Assembly: GCA_002813285.1 (NCBI GenBank)
Contig: PHTZ01000001.1
Location: 3,223,501 to 3,287,500 of the forward strand
Length of the DNA stretch: 64,000 nt
Direction of reading: 5' to 3'
Origin: Flavobacteriaceae bacterium MAR_2009_75
GTDB taxonomy: Bacteria > Bacteroidota > Bacteroidia > Flavobacteriales > Flavobacteriaceae
The notes under the pieces were generated by a model. The model was not told the DNA's origin, did no database searches, and saw only the letters and a list, made by a program, of their open reading frames with translations. The position numbers and the translations under genes were made by a program. Of the stretch, positions 33,430-42,933 are shown in pieces. Each line of letters opens with the position of its first letter. Within the stretch, counting starts at the first letter, position 1.

Positions 33430-36294
33430 TTAACGGTTGAGGTATAGTCGACCTTGAATTGGTTCGTGCCCGTCTTTGTTATAGTCTATTACATAGAAAT
33501 AAACGCCATTAGGAGCCACTTGCCCACTATCGGAACCGTTCCAAGCAGGTTTAGATTGATTGCCTTTGAATAAAGTGGCGCCATATCTGTTCAGAATTTC
33601 TAGGGTATATTCCGGAAATATGATTTCAATGTTAGGCACGAAGAAAGTATCGTTTCTTCCGTCGCCATTGGGTGAAAATCCATCAGGTATGAAAAAACCG
33701 TAATCTTCTGGGTCACAGTTTGTCAAATCGACGGTAACCGCCATGCGCTCGGTATTCATGCAACCTGTGTCTGGATTAAAACTTACCGCATAGTAGGTCG
33801 TCTGGGTTTGAAGTAAAGTTTCATCGCCTAAAGGGCTTCCCTCTTCAGGGGTGTCGTACCATAAAACCTCGAAAGGGTTGTTGCTTTCTACTTGCCGTAG
33901 GTCATAAATGGTGGGGTTGTCCAGTCCACAAAGTGCCAAATTTGAAAATTCCAACGATACTGGTTCCAGCCCGTAAACCGTAGGTATTATTTCTATTCTT
34001 TCAGAGCTAGAACATTGGTCGGTACCTTCAGAGGCCGCAAAATAGCTGACATTGTCAACTATTAAAGTTGTTGGGTCTAACGGACTTCCACCGGTAGCTG
34101 TTTCGAACCAGATGATATTATTTCCGTTTGCATTGACATGGATATCTAAACTCTGAACATTCGGTTCTTCAGATGCACAGAACGTAGGGTTGGTGTTCAG
34201 GGCCGTTGGTGCTTCCGGGTTTGATAATGTTACCGTTACCTGTATTCTATCTGAACCTTCACAATTGTTATTGGGGTCGATATTAGAAATGAAGTAGTCT
34301 TCTCCATCGACAAGTATGGCATCCATAGAGAGAATATCCATATCCGTAGCAGTAGCATAGAAAAGTATTTCACCATTGGCGGTAACATTGATATCAGCAA
34401 GACTTGGTTCGTTTTCAGTGAATAGACTTAAACAAAAAGTCTGATTTGTTTCCGCTACCGGAAGTGCCGGAACGCCCTCGATGGCAAAGTTTTCACTTTC
34501 CTCAAAATCAAATATAGTTCTACACAGGGTTGTGTCGTCTTGTGAGCTTCTTACGCTTACTGTATAGTTGCCAGGGTCAAGTGAGGCTACGTCAAGGTCA
34601 TACGATGCTGTACCACCGGTGAAATTGATAGTGTTTTCTAAAACGACCTGCCCTGAACTTTGGCTAATAACATCGTAGGTAATGTCGTAATCGCCATCAT
34701 CTAAACTAGGGGCGTTGACCAAAACATCTATTTGGGTGGCATTGCACGAATTGTTCACTACCAGATTGAGGTCAATGGATTCAGGAGGAGGTATAATACT
34801 AAAACTCGTTGTTATTTCACAGCCCAGTTCAAAACCACTGTCGACATCGAAACTAATATCATAAGTTCCACTCTCGGTAGCTTGATCACTAGGTATGTTA
34901 AAAGATCCAGTGCCCGAACTAAAAGCCACTGAACTTGCTAAGAATGTGGTTTCGTCGCCATCAGATGCTGTCAATGTATAATTTACATCATAGTTGCCGT
35001 TTGCTTGGTTTAATGATGCATCGAAGATATTGTTCAGCGAAACAGGAATTTCTAAGTTAAGACAAGTGTCGGAAACGGATGCATTTGGGTCGGTAACAAT
35101 GAATGAAACAGGAGGCACTTGAATATTGGGGCAGACCCCTTCACCCATAGAGGTGATTTCCAAGGTGGTATCTTCATTCAAGACCACATTACTTGCATCT
35201 ATGGTAAATGAACCCGTTCTATCATTGTTCAAGTTGATAGAAGTTGTGCCCCCACTGATTCCGCTTGCCGATGTAAGCGTATAGCTACCTTCATAAGTAC
35301 CCATATTAATCAAGGTGTCGTCATAATCGATAATCTCAATAGTGTAGTTGGTGGGGCCTGCACAGAAATTATCAGCTTGCATGGTTCCTCGTAATGTCGG
35401 TAGAATAATGATGTCGACCGAAGTACGATGAATGGTACAGACCGCATGTGAGGGATAAACAGTATAAGTAAATGAGAAAGTTCCTGAAATATTATTGTCT
35501 CTTATGGCCTGAATATCGATAGTATGGTCGGTCAGGTCATCTAATTGATTTGTAGAAGCCTCTTCAGACCATGTTCCGTTTTCGTCTTCATCTTCAAGTA
35601 AACTATCTAAATCAAAATTGGTCAAACCTGAAAGGTCGTCGGTGGTACAAACGGTAAGGCTTGAACCGATTCCTGAATTTGCGGGGCGTTGTACTTCTAA
35701 TATTAAGCGTACTTGCCGACTCGCGCAGGTGCCTACAGCCAGTACGGTATGGGTAAATTCGTAAATTCCGGTACCCGCTTCTTGAGCATTAAAGAAATTG
35801 TTTTCGAGGTAAGGTGCCGCAGATGGGGTAACTGCATCCCAAATACCATTAAAATCTTGAAATTTTCCTTCGGTTTCATCTCCAATATAGGCATGAAGGT
35901 TAACCGATGGGTCGTCTCCACAGGCATCGGCCGTACCATCTATATTGTCTTCGCCCGGGTAACCGCCCAGACTAACGGTTACAGTGGCCGAATCGCCGCA
36001 GTTATCATTAGTATAGGTGAATTCATGCAAGCCTGAATTTTTTACCTCCCAAAGATTGACAATTCCTGTATCGCGATCTAAGGCAAAAAAATTGGCCGGA
36101 TCATTGGTAGACCACACACCATCAGGTAGGGGGGTGCTATTCAATTGCGCAAAAAGGTCAAAGGTTTTGTTCGCGTCATCCGCATCTTTATTACAAATAG
36201 TAACCATGCCGTTTGACCCCGCGCATTGCGAGAAAGCTTGATTTGATAGAATAAATATGATGAGAAAAAGAAGCCATTTAAAGCAATGGCTCAT
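33430..36294 (-). CDS. T9SS type B (CHU_C) surface protein with Ig-like repeats
   Basis: This is a secreted protein of about 954 residues. The start MSHCFKWLLFLIIFILSNQAFSQ is a signal peptide; an ATG 18 nt upstream (36312) is also possible. The long middle is built of beta-rich, Cys-containing segments. Three consecutive repeats of roughly 75 residues precede the C-terminus, each opening TFC/LC and containing a WxxTATGGSPL-like core and an ExYF/SYF strand. The end is the gliding motility-associated CHU_C domain: IPDGFSPNGDGRNDTF, LEILNRYGATLFKG, WNGSDSG, VAPNGVYFYVIDY. It is exported by the type IX system and probably held by the adjacent PorP/SprF protein. The ligand or adhesin role is not known. 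Confidence 0.93.
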   Translation of the reverse strand: MSHCFKWLLFLIIFILSNQAFSQCAGSNGMVTICNKDADDANKTFDLFAQLNSTPLPDGVWSTNDPANFFALDRDTGIVNLWEVKNSGLHEFTYTNDNCGDSATVTVSLGGYPGEDNIDGTADACGDDPSVNLHAYIGDETEGKFQDFNGIWDAVTPSAAPYLENNFFNAQEAGTGIYEFTHTVLAVGTCASRQVRLILEVQRPANSGIGSSLTVCTTDDLSGLTNFDLDSLLEDEDENGTWSEEASTNQLDDLTDHTIDIQAIRDNNISGTFSFTYTVYPSHAVCTIHRTSVDIIILPTLRGTMQADNFCAGPTNYTIEIIDYDDTLINMGTYEGSYTLTSASGISGGTTSINLNNDRTGSFTIDASNVVLNEDTTLEITSMGEGVCPNIQVPPVSFIVTDPNASVSDTCLNLEIPVSLNNIFDASLNQANGNYDVNYTLTASDGDETTFLASSVAFSSGTGSFNIPSDQATESGTYDISFDVDSGFELGCEITTSFSIIPPPESIDLNLVVNNSCNATQIDVLVNAPSLDDGDYDITYDVISQSSGQVVLENTINFTGGTASYDLDVASLDPGNYTVSVRSSQDDTTLCRTIFDFEESENFAIEGVPALPVAETNQTFCLSLFTENEPSLADINVTANGEILFYATATDMDILSMDAILVDGEDYFISNIDPNNNCEGSDRIQVTVTLSNPEAPTALNTNPTFCASEEPNVQSLDIHVNANGNNIIWFETATGGSPLDPTTLIVDNVSYFAASEGTDQCSSSERIEIIPTVYGLEPVSLEFSNLALCGLDNPTIYDLRQVESNNPFEVLWYDTPEEGSPLGDETLLQTQTTYYAVSFNPDTGCMNTERMAVTVDLTNCDPEDYGFFIPDGFSPNGDGRNDTFFVPNIEIIFPEYTLEILNRYGATLFKGNQSKPAWNGSDSGQVAPNGVYFYVIDYNKDGHEPIQGRLYLNR

Positions 36295-36353
36295 GAGATT
36301 CGGGTATGTCATGCTTGGTTATTTGTAGTCCGATTGCCCCAGACTCGATAAAA

Positions 36354-36361
36354 CAAATGTA
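36354..36361 (-). promoter_or_regulatory. -7 box for the T9SS cassette
   Basis: The bottom strand reads TACATTTG, a perfect TAnnTTTG, 59 nt upstream of the ATG at 36294. No -33 TTG is at the usual spacing. Confidence 0.45.
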
Positions 36362-36544
36362 ATTTGGCCTATGACTAAGCACGAATAAATGTTGTCAATG
36401 AAGAGTTTTGAAGGGTGAATCTTACGAAATGAGTAGACAGCAAACTTAAAAACCATGCATTTCATCGATTTTTTAAGATAGAAACCCAACCCTTTCTCTA
36501 AACATCAACCCTTTATTTGGTCCGTTTTTCCGATTATCTATCTC

Positions 36545-36552
36545 TATATTTG
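36545..36552 (+). promoter_or_regulatory. -7 box for mpl
   Basis: TATATTTG is a perfect TAnnTTTG, 17 nt before the mpl ATG, giving a leader of about 13 nt. The nearest TTTG upstream (36516-36519) is spaced too far (25 bp) for a standard -33. Confidence 0.5.
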
Positions 36553-36569
36553 TCGAAAATACATACTAC

Positions 36570-37928
36570 ATGCAAATTCATTTCATAGCTATCGGCGGAA
36601 GTGCCATGCACAATTTAGCCCTAGCTTTAGAACATAAAGGTTATTCCATTTCTGGAAGTGATGACGTGATTTTTGAACCCTCAAAAAGCCGTTTGGCCGA
36701 AAAGGGGTTGTTGCCAGATAGCTTCGGATGGTTTCCTGAGAAAATTCACGAAGGTCTCGATGCGGTAATTTTGGGAATGCATGCCAAACCTGATAACCCA
36801 GAGTTGTTAAGAGCCCAAGAGTTAGGCTTAACGATTTATTCATACCCTGAATTTCTTTACGAACAATCTAAACACAAAACAAGGGTAGTTATTGGTGGAA
36901 GTCATGGAAAAACTTCGATTACTTCGATGATTTTACATGTGCTGAACTATCATGATATTCAAGTTGATTATATGGTAGGGGCACAACTTGACGGATTTGA
37001 ACGAATGGTTCACCTTACCGAAGAAAATGATTTTATAGTGCTCGAGGGTGATGAATATTTGTCTTCACCTATAGACAGAAGACCCAAATTTCATCTATAC
37101 CGACCTAATATTGCCTTGTTGAGCGGAATCGCTTGGGATCACATTAATGTATTCCCTACTTTCGAGAACTATGTTGAGCAGTTTCAAATTTTCGTCGATA
37201 GCATCGTAAAGGGTGGAAGCATCACCTATAATGAAGAAGATGTTGGGGTGAAAAAGGTGGTCGAGGCGTCAGAAAATGCAATTCGAAAATTACCGTATAC
37301 CACACCCGAATATAGTGTAGAAGATGGTCAGACCTTATTGGAAACCTCGGAAGGCCCTATGCCTATTGAGGTCTTTGGTAAGCACAACCTAAGTAATTTA
37401 GCAGGTGCCAAATGGATTTGCCAGAATATGGGCGTCGATGAAGATGATTTTTATGGGGCAATTGCCACTTTTAAAGGGGCTTCAAAACGATTGGAGAAAA
37501 TCGCAGAGAGCAAATCAAGTGTTGCTTACAAAGATTTTGCCCATTCCCCAAGCAAGGTGTCGGCTACCACGAGGGCAGTTAAAGAACAGTGCCCCGATAG
37601 AAAGCTGATTGCCTGTCTTGAACTTCACACTTATAGTAGTTTTAACCCCGAATTTCTCAAGGAATATCAAAATGCTCTAGATGCCGCTGATGAAGCTGTA
37701 GTTTTCTACTTACCTGAGTCGGTAGCCATAAAAAAATTGGCGCCCGTTTCACCAGAGCAGATATCGCAAGCGTTCAAAAGAGAAGACCTTCGAATTTTTA
37801 CGAAGGCCGATGCTTTTCATAAGTATATTTTTGATCAAGAGTATAGTAACTCCGTATTACTTCTTATGAGTTCCGGTAATTATGGAGGGCTAGATTTAAA
37901 GGAGGTAAAATCTAAGATTGAAATTTAA
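36570..37928 (+). CDS. mpl: UDP-N-acetylmuramate:L-Ala-gamma-D-Glu-meso-DAP ligase
   Basis: This 452-residue Mur ligase recycles cell-wall peptides by joining the tripeptide to UDP-MurNAc. It opens HFIAIGGSAMHNLALALEHKGYSISGSD, the MurC/Mpl N-domain. The ATP loop is GGSHGKTSITSM, and the central domain has EGDEYLSSPIDRRPKF and HINVFPTFENYVEQF, which distinguish Mpl from MurC. The C-domain has KDFAHSPSKVSATTRAV. Length is normal. It is a single gene with its own -7 box. Confidence 0.93.
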   Translation: MQIHFIAIGGSAMHNLALALEHKGYSISGSDDVIFEPSKSRLAEKGLLPDSFGWFPEKIHEGLDAVILGMHAKPDNPELLRAQELGLTIYSYPEFLYEQSKHKTRVVIGGSHGKTSITSMILHVLNYHDIQVDYMVGAQLDGFERMVHLTEENDFIVLEGDEYLSSPIDRRPKFHLYRPNIALLSGIAWDHINVFPTFENYVEQFQIFVDSIVKGGSITYNEEDVGVKKVVEASENAIRKLPYTTPEYSVEDGQTLLETSEGPMPIEVFGKHNLSNLAGAKWICQNMGVDEDDFYGAIATFKGASKRLEKIAESKSSVAYKDFAHSPSKVSATTRAVKEQCPDRKLIACLELHTYSSFNPEFLKEYQNALDAADEAVVFYLPESVAIKKLAPVSPEQISQAFKREDLRIFTKADAFHKYIFDQEYSNSVLLLMSSGNYGGLDLKEVKSKIEI

Positions 37929-38081
37929 TGTCTTTTATCGGCTAGAGTTTTTTCATACGGGTCTCTATCATTTCTTATGATTTTGATGTAGATTGTTTTC
38001 ACGTTTTTTAAAGGCCACTTTATTTGGTTGATTGTGTTCATTCGTTATTCGGCAATCAAAAACGTTAAAGTTTTTGTTCAT

Positions 38082-38089
38082 TATCTTTA
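38082..38089 (+). promoter_or_regulatory. Possible -7 box abutting radC
   Basis: TATCTTTA matches TAnnTTTG at five of six fixed positions and ends 4 nt before the radC ATG at 38094, the same spacing as three perfect boxes elsewhere in this window. Confidence 0.35.
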
Positions 38090-38093
38090 TCAA

Positions 38094-38792
38094 ATGCAGG
38101 AAAAGCAAACTTCATTCTCTATTAAGCATTGGTCTGACGACGATAAGCCCCGAGAAAAACTAGTACAAAAAGGAAGGTCTGTACTTTCGGATGCAGAGTT
38201 GGTCGCTATTCTAATCGGCTCTGGTAGCAGAAATGAAAGTGCAGTGGAATTGTCTAAACGCATCTTGGCATCCGTAGAAAATAACTTGAACGAGCTTGGT
38301 AAACTTTCGATCAAACAGCTAATGCAATTTAAGGGAATAGGAGAGGCCAAAGCGGTTACGATTGCCGCAGCCCTCGAAATTGGACGTAGAAGAAGGGGAG
38401 AAGAGGCAAGAAAAGTAGCTAAAATAGGAAGTAGTAAAGATGCCTATGAGCTTCTGCAGCCAATTATTGGCGAACTGGTGCATGAAGAGTTTTGGATTCT
38501 TTATTTGAACAATGCCAATAAGGTATTACACAGGGCTCAACTTAGTAAGGGCGGTCTTACCGGTACCCTAGTGGATGTTCGAATTGTTATGAAACAAGCT
38601 TTGGAATTAGGATCGGTAGCTATTATTCTTGCCCATAATCACCCATCGGGTACACTGAGACCTAGTGAGCAAGACCGCAAAATTACGCAGAAATTAAAAC
38701 GCGGTGCAGAAGCACTAGACGTGAAAGTTTTAGATCATTTGATCATAACCCAAAATGATTATTTTAGTTTTGCTGATGAAGGTATACTCTAA
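38094..38792 (+). CDS. radC: RadC-family JAB/MPN protein
   Basis: This 232-residue protein has an N-terminal helix-hairpin-helix part (LMQFKGIGEAKAVTIAAALEIGRR) and a C-terminal JAMM metalloprotease-like domain with HNHPSGTLRPSEQD, the complete H-x-H-x10-D zinc site. The family is named RadC, but a role in DNA repair is not established. The start at 38094 (MQEKQTSFSIKHWSDDDKPRE) fits family length. The frame could extend to a TTG at 38028 but that part is not conserved-looking. Confidence 0.93.
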   Translation: MQEKQTSFSIKHWSDDDKPREKLVQKGRSVLSDAELVAILIGSGSRNESAVELSKRILASVENNLNELGKLSIKQLMQFKGIGEAKAVTIAAALEIGRRRRGEEARKVAKIGSSKDAYELLQPIIGELVHEEFWILYLNNANKVLHRAQLSKGGLTGTLVDVRIVMKQALELGSVAIILAHNHPSGTLRPSEQDRKITQKLKRGAEALDVKVLDHLIITQNDYFSFADEGIL

Positions 38793-38830
38793 AGTGCCGT
38801 TCTCGATACCTTTTTAAGATAGAATTTTAG

Positions 38831-40129
38831 ATGTTATTAATCTACAGCCATAAAATTACACCGCGCCTCACCTATGTGATGAGGCATTTATTTACACGTA
38901 TTTTGGGTATAGATATATCTTTTACTACCAAGGTCGAAGATTTTATTAAGCATACCGGGGCTAAGATCACATACACCAAACAGCCTCTTCAAAATGAGTT
39001 TTTTGTGCGAAGTAACGACCTGTTGTTCGAACAGGGTATCAACGATTTACAGATAACGGTTCGTAATTGGGAGGGGGTGCCCTGTTTCTTCAGTGCCGAT
39101 GAACGAAGCAATGTTCCTTTCGATATATTCTCGGCAAGCTTTTATCTGTTGAGTCGTTATGAAGAATATTTGCCTCACATGAAAGATATTCACGGTAGGT
39201 TTTCACCAAAAGATAGTTTGGCCTATATGAATAGTTTTCTTCATTTGCCCGTAGTCGATATGTGGGCTTATAAACTTTTAGGCCTACTTCAAAAACGATT
39301 TCCTGAATTAGAGCGCAAGACCAGAGACTACCAGTTTACTTCTTTAATAGATGTAACTACTTCCCATAGTTATGCCCATCGAGGTTTTGTGCGAAGCTTA
39401 GCAGGTTTGTTCTATGATTTGGGCAGTTTCAAATTCAGGCGGGTAGCAGAACGTGTCAAAGTGTGGTTCTACCCTGAAAACGATCCTTACAATAATTTTG
39501 ATTTTCTGGTCGATCAGCACAAGCAATTAAGTATTAGAAGTATTTTCTTTTTTCAGTTCGCCACCTATTCGACCTACGATAAGAATGTTTCGCCCAACCA
39601 TAATAAATTCAGGCATCTCATAAAATCAATTTCAGATTACAGTACAATAGCTTTAGCTGGATCGTATAGTTCTTTTGAAGACAATGAGTTGCTCAAAAAG
39701 GAACGTAAGAATCTTGCCGGAGTCATCAACAGGTCGGTTGAAGCCTCTCGTATGCGTTATAATAGAATTCATATTCCGCAAACGTATAGAAACTTGATAG
39801 AGGCTGAGTTTACCGATGACTATACAATGGGCTACACTCATGAAATTGGTTTTCGGGCAGGCAGCTGTACACCGTTTTATTTTTATGATATCAATCTTGA
39901 AATTCAGCAACCTATAAGAATTCACCCCTTTGCGGTTCATGACTATGCTTTGGTCAATTTGAAAGAACAAGAAATGATTCTGGAAAAAGTGGGTGTCCTG
40001 CACACAGAGATAAAAAAAGTGAACGGACACTTTTTAACCGTCTTTTCAAATGAGTTATTGGGTGATACATCACATAAGGTCGATTGGAAGGAGTTGTACC
40101 TTAATATTTTAAAGCGTTTTAATGTTTAA
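38831..40129 (+). CDS. Polysaccharide deacetylase-like protein with degenerate active site
   Basis: This 432-residue cytosolic-looking protein belongs to a flavobacterial family annotated as polysaccharide deacetylase (N-terminal DUF7033-like part plus NodB-like fold). Recognisable blocks are SASFYLLSRYEEYLPHMKDIHGRF, LPVVDMWAYKLLGLLQKRFP and MGYTHEIGFRAGSCTPFYFYDI. In relatives I remember, the first motif is a YDID-like Asp pair and the second a GIHPSY-like His. Here these read LIDVTTSHSY and AGSYSSF, so one Asp and the metal His appear to be lost. It may be a non-catalytic member (inference). Its stop overlaps the next ATG by 8 bp, so it is coupled to the HAD gene. Confidence 0.78.
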   Translation: MLLIYSHKITPRLTYVMRHLFTRILGIDISFTTKVEDFIKHTGAKITYTKQPLQNEFFVRSNDLLFEQGINDLQITVRNWEGVPCFFSADERSNVPFDIFSASFYLLSRYEEYLPHMKDIHGRFSPKDSLAYMNSFLHLPVVDMWAYKLLGLLQKRFPELERKTRDYQFTSLIDVTTSHSYAHRGFVRSLAGLFYDLGSFKFRRVAERVKVWFYPENDPYNNFDFLVDQHKQLSIRSIFFFQFATYSTYDKNVSPNHNKFRHLIKSISDYSTIALAGSYSSFEDNELLKKERKNLAGVINRSVEASRMRYNRIHIPQTYRNLIEAEFTDDYTMGYTHEIGFRAGSCTPFYFYDINLEIQQPIRIHPFAVHDYALVNLKEQEMILEKVGVLHTEIKKVNGHFLTVFSNELLGDTSHKVDWKELYLNILKRFNV

Positions 40130-40811
40130 GAATACCGTTACCGATATATTTTTCGATTTAGATCATACTTTATGGGATTTTGAGAAGAATTCAGCACTGA
40201 CTTTTGAAAAAATTCTTTTTGAGCATAGTATTAACGTTGACCTGAATGATTTTTTAAAGGTGTATGTGCCTGCCAACCTTGCCTTTTGGAAGTTGTATCG
40301 AGAAGAGAAAATCACCAAGGAAGTCCTCCGTTATCAGCGCCTCAAAACAGTTTTTGACGATTTGAACTATCCGGTGCCAGATGCGGTTATCCATAAAATG
40401 TCTGATGATTATATTTCGAACCTTTCAGGTTACAATCATCTATTTCCGAATGCGATAAATACGCTAGAGTATCTTCGTCCTTCCTATAAGCTTCATATTA
40501 TCACCAATGGTTTTCAAGAAGTTCAGGGTAAAAAGCTGAGAAATTCGGGCATACACGGTTATTTTGACCAAATTATCGATTCTGAAATGGCAGGTGTCAA
40601 AAAACCCAATCCTATTATTTTTGAATTAGCTCTGGAGAAGGCTGGTACTACTGCCGATAAATCTTTAATGATCGGCGATAATTTAGAGGCAGATATACAA
40701 GGCGCTCTGTCTTCGGGTTATCATGCCCTACACTTTAATGCCCACCAAGAACCAGCGCACGAATACTGCGAAATGATTCATGATTTAATTGAAATAAAAT
40801 CATTTTTATAG
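40122..40811 (+). CDS. YjjG-family HAD phosphatase (noncanonical nucleotidase type)
   Basis: This 229-residue HAD hydrolase has motif I FFDLDHTLWDFEKNS (Asp nucleophile and acid/base), motif II HIITNGFQEVQ, the motif III lysine in GVKKPNPIIFELAL, and motif IV MIGDNLEADIQGAL. This combination fits the YjjG group, which removes phosphate from non-canonical pyrimidine nucleotides. The start lies inside the end of the deacetylase-like gene, so translation is probably coupled. Confidence 0.9.
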   Translation: MFKNTVTDIFFDLDHTLWDFEKNSALTFEKILFEHSINVDLNDFLKVYVPANLAFWKLYREEKITKEVLRYQRLKTVFDDLNYPVPDAVIHKMSDDYISNLSGYNHLFPNAINTLEYLRPSYKLHIITNGFQEVQGKKLRNSGIHGYFDQIIDSEMAGVKKPNPIIFELALEKAGTTADKSLMIGDNLEADIQGALSSGYHALHFNAHQEPAHEYCEMIHDLIEIKSFL

Positions 40812-40865
40812 AGTTATATAGGTATGGCCAAGAAAGTCTCTATGACTTTATAAATCGGTTATACA

Positions 40866-41417
40866 ATGAGATTGCTTTCCAAGTGTTTTATATTTTGCGT
40901 TGTTATCATCGGTACATTATCATCTTGTATTGAAGATCAAGATTTTGGTCAATATGACGAGATTGAGGTAACGCCTACTTTAGAAGCAAGTATGCTTTAT
41001 GTAGAGGCACCTGAAACGATGATCAATCAAGCACCTGCAAATGTAGTTTTTTCCCAAAATTTTAATTTCGATGCATTTAGTTATGACGCCTTTTCAGAAA
41101 GAGTCTTAGACGGGGCGGTTACCTATATAATTGAAAACACGACAAGTAAGCAATTAGATATAACTATTGAGTTTCTTGACGAGCAAGGCAATGTACTGGG
41201 CCCTGTAGATACTTTTACCATTCAGCCCACACCGACCGCTGAACAACAAATTATTGTTGCATATGGCGATTCTGGACGCAGTATAGAAATAATTAAAAAT
41301 ACTTCAAGTATTAGGGTAACCACCACTAATCGCGGTAACAATGTTAGCGTTTCAACTGAAGAAGATCCAAAAATAATTATCAAATCAAGTGCTAAATTTC
41401 GAGTCAGAATAAAATGA
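40866..41417 (+). CDS. Unknown lipoprotein upstream of DUF5723 gene
   Basis: This is a 183-residue predicted lipoprotein with a hydrophobic start ending in GTLSSCIED (lipidated Cys at residue 21). The mature part is beta-rich and acidic, with an immunoglobulin-like feel: LDGAVTYIIENTTSKQLDITIEFLDEQGNVLGPVDTFTIQ. No family is recognised. Its TGA overlaps the following ATG (ATGA), so it is translated together with the DUF5723 protein and may work with it at the outer membrane. Confidence 0.75.
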   Translation: MRLLSKCFIFCVVIIGTLSSCIEDQDFGQYDEIEVTPTLEASMLYVEAPETMINQAPANVVFSQNFNFDAFSYDAFSERVLDGAVTYIIENTTSKQLDITIEFLDEQGNVLGPVDTFTIQPTPTAEQQIIVAYGDSGRSIEIIKNTSSIRVTTTNRGNNVSVSTEEDPKIIIKSSAKFRVRIK

Positions 41418-42847
41418 GTCTTCACAAAATTTTATTTCTTGTCTTGTTATGGGCCGGTTTTGTTGTGCAGGGTCAAAATAAGCAATTGCTCTATGATTTT
41501 GTTGAAATTCCGCAGGCGGCGATGGTCAACCCGGGTGTAGAGACAGATTTTCAATGGTATACGGGTATTCCTGCGCTTTCTGGAATTTCATTTCAGGCAG
41601 GCTCCAGTGGCATATCTGTGAATGATATCTTTGCCAATGATGGGCAGCGCATCAATGATAAAATACGTGATCGCGCTATAAATGGAATGACTCCACGAGA
41701 TGAGCTGAGCGGGACTTTTCAAGTTGAATTTTTGAACTTTGGGTTTCGAGGTCGAAATCCTGATCATTTTTTTACCGGAGGAATGTACTTAGAGGGTGAT
41801 GCCGTCGGGTATTGGTTTAAAGATTATGCGGTGCTGGCCTTTGACGGAAATGCCGACAGACTGAACCAACGTTTTGACTTGGGCCATTTGAAGACACGAG
41901 GCGAGTTGGTGAACGTTTTTCATTTTGGCATGAACAAACAGGTAAGAGATGGTTTGACCGTAGGAGGTAGGGCTAAAATTTACTCTAGTATATTCGACTT
42001 TAATTCTACCAAAAACCGAGGGTATTTTGTTACCCGTCCTGGGGAAAATAATATTTTCGTCAGCACTCTAGAGGCCGATATGCAATTACGTACATCGGGT
42101 CTCAACTCGCTAAAAGATTCTTTCGATGAAGAGAATACGGCCGGTACTGTTATAAAACGAGCCTTATTCGGTGGTAATCTAGGATTAGGCTTTGACCTTG
42201 GATTTACCTATCACCTCAATGAACAGGTGGTCTTGACCGCTAGTCTTTTAGATTTAGGGTTTATTTATCACACCAATGATGTAAAGAATTTTACGCTGAA
42301 TGGTACGGCCACGATAGAAGGGGTTGAGGTAGTATTGCCAGATGCATTTGATGACCCGAATACCGATTTTTGGGAAGATTTGGTAGACGACGTAGAGAAT
42401 TTTGTTCCATTTGACGATAATTCAAATAGTTATGTGTCTTTTCGACCCACTAAACTTTACGCTTCATTACGTTATAATTTTGGTGAACCTATAGAGGGTA
42501 GAGCCAGTTGTGATTGTGGGGTCAATGCCGTACGGTCTCCTGCCAATCGAGCAAAATACGTTAATAGTGTAGGTGCCCAGCTTTATGTGATTAACAGGCC
42601 GAGAGGGCCGCAGGCGGCATTGAGTGCTTTTTACCAAAGACGTTTTGGTAATATTCTAAGCATGAAGGCGGCCTATACGGTAGACAAATTTTCATATACC
42701 AACATTGGTTTGGGTATGAGTCTTCAAGCTGGCCCAATAAATTTCTACGTTATGGCCGACAATCTTTTGGCTTACCGCAACGTAGCTGCCAGTCAATATG
42801 CTTCTTTTCAATTAGGATTAAATATCATATCTTGGGGGGCAAGATGA
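41414..42847 (+). CDS. DUF5723 outer-membrane protein
   Basis: This 477-residue exported protein has a signal peptide ending VVQGQ. The body alternates hydrophobic and polar residues like an outer-membrane beta-barrel (FGGNLGLGFDLGFTYHLNEQVVLTASLLDLGFIYHTND). It fits DUF5723, a family of predicted barrels related in style to PorP-type and long-chain transport proteins. A short Cys-containing insert (GRASCDCGVNAV) precedes the last strands, and the C-terminus LGLNIISWGAR ends close to a strand. Function unknown. It is translationally coupled to the lipoprotein upstream. Confidence 0.82.
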   Translation: MSLHKILFLVLLWAGFVVQGQNKQLLYDFVEIPQAAMVNPGVETDFQWYTGIPALSGISFQAGSSGISVNDIFANDGQRINDKIRDRAINGMTPRDELSGTFQVEFLNFGFRGRNPDHFFTGGMYLEGDAVGYWFKDYAVLAFDGNADRLNQRFDLGHLKTRGELVNVFHFGMNKQVRDGLTVGGRAKIYSSIFDFNSTKNRGYFVTRPGENNIFVSTLEADMQLRTSGLNSLKDSFDEENTAGTVIKRALFGGNLGLGFDLGFTYHLNEQVVLTASLLDLGFIYHTNDVKNFTLNGTATIEGVEVVLPDAFDDPNTDFWEDLVDDVENFVPFDDNSNSYVSFRPTKLYASLRYNFGEPIEGRASCDCGVNAVRSPANRAKYVNSVGAQLYVINRPRGPQAALSAFYQRRFGNILSMKAAYTVDKFSYTNIGLGMSLQAGPINFYVMADNLLAYRNVAASQYASFQLGLNIISWGAR

Positions 42848-42933
42848 TGTTTGTCTAACCGAATTTCTTTTAAGGCGATTTTTGGCACGCTTTTTTCATC
42901 TCTTCTTTTGTAAATATTTAAATTGAACTGATT

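Noticed and set aside
39653-40030. 125-codon minus-strand frame under the deacetylase-like gene
   Set aside because: It is the antisense shadow of a conserved coding region and has no start context.
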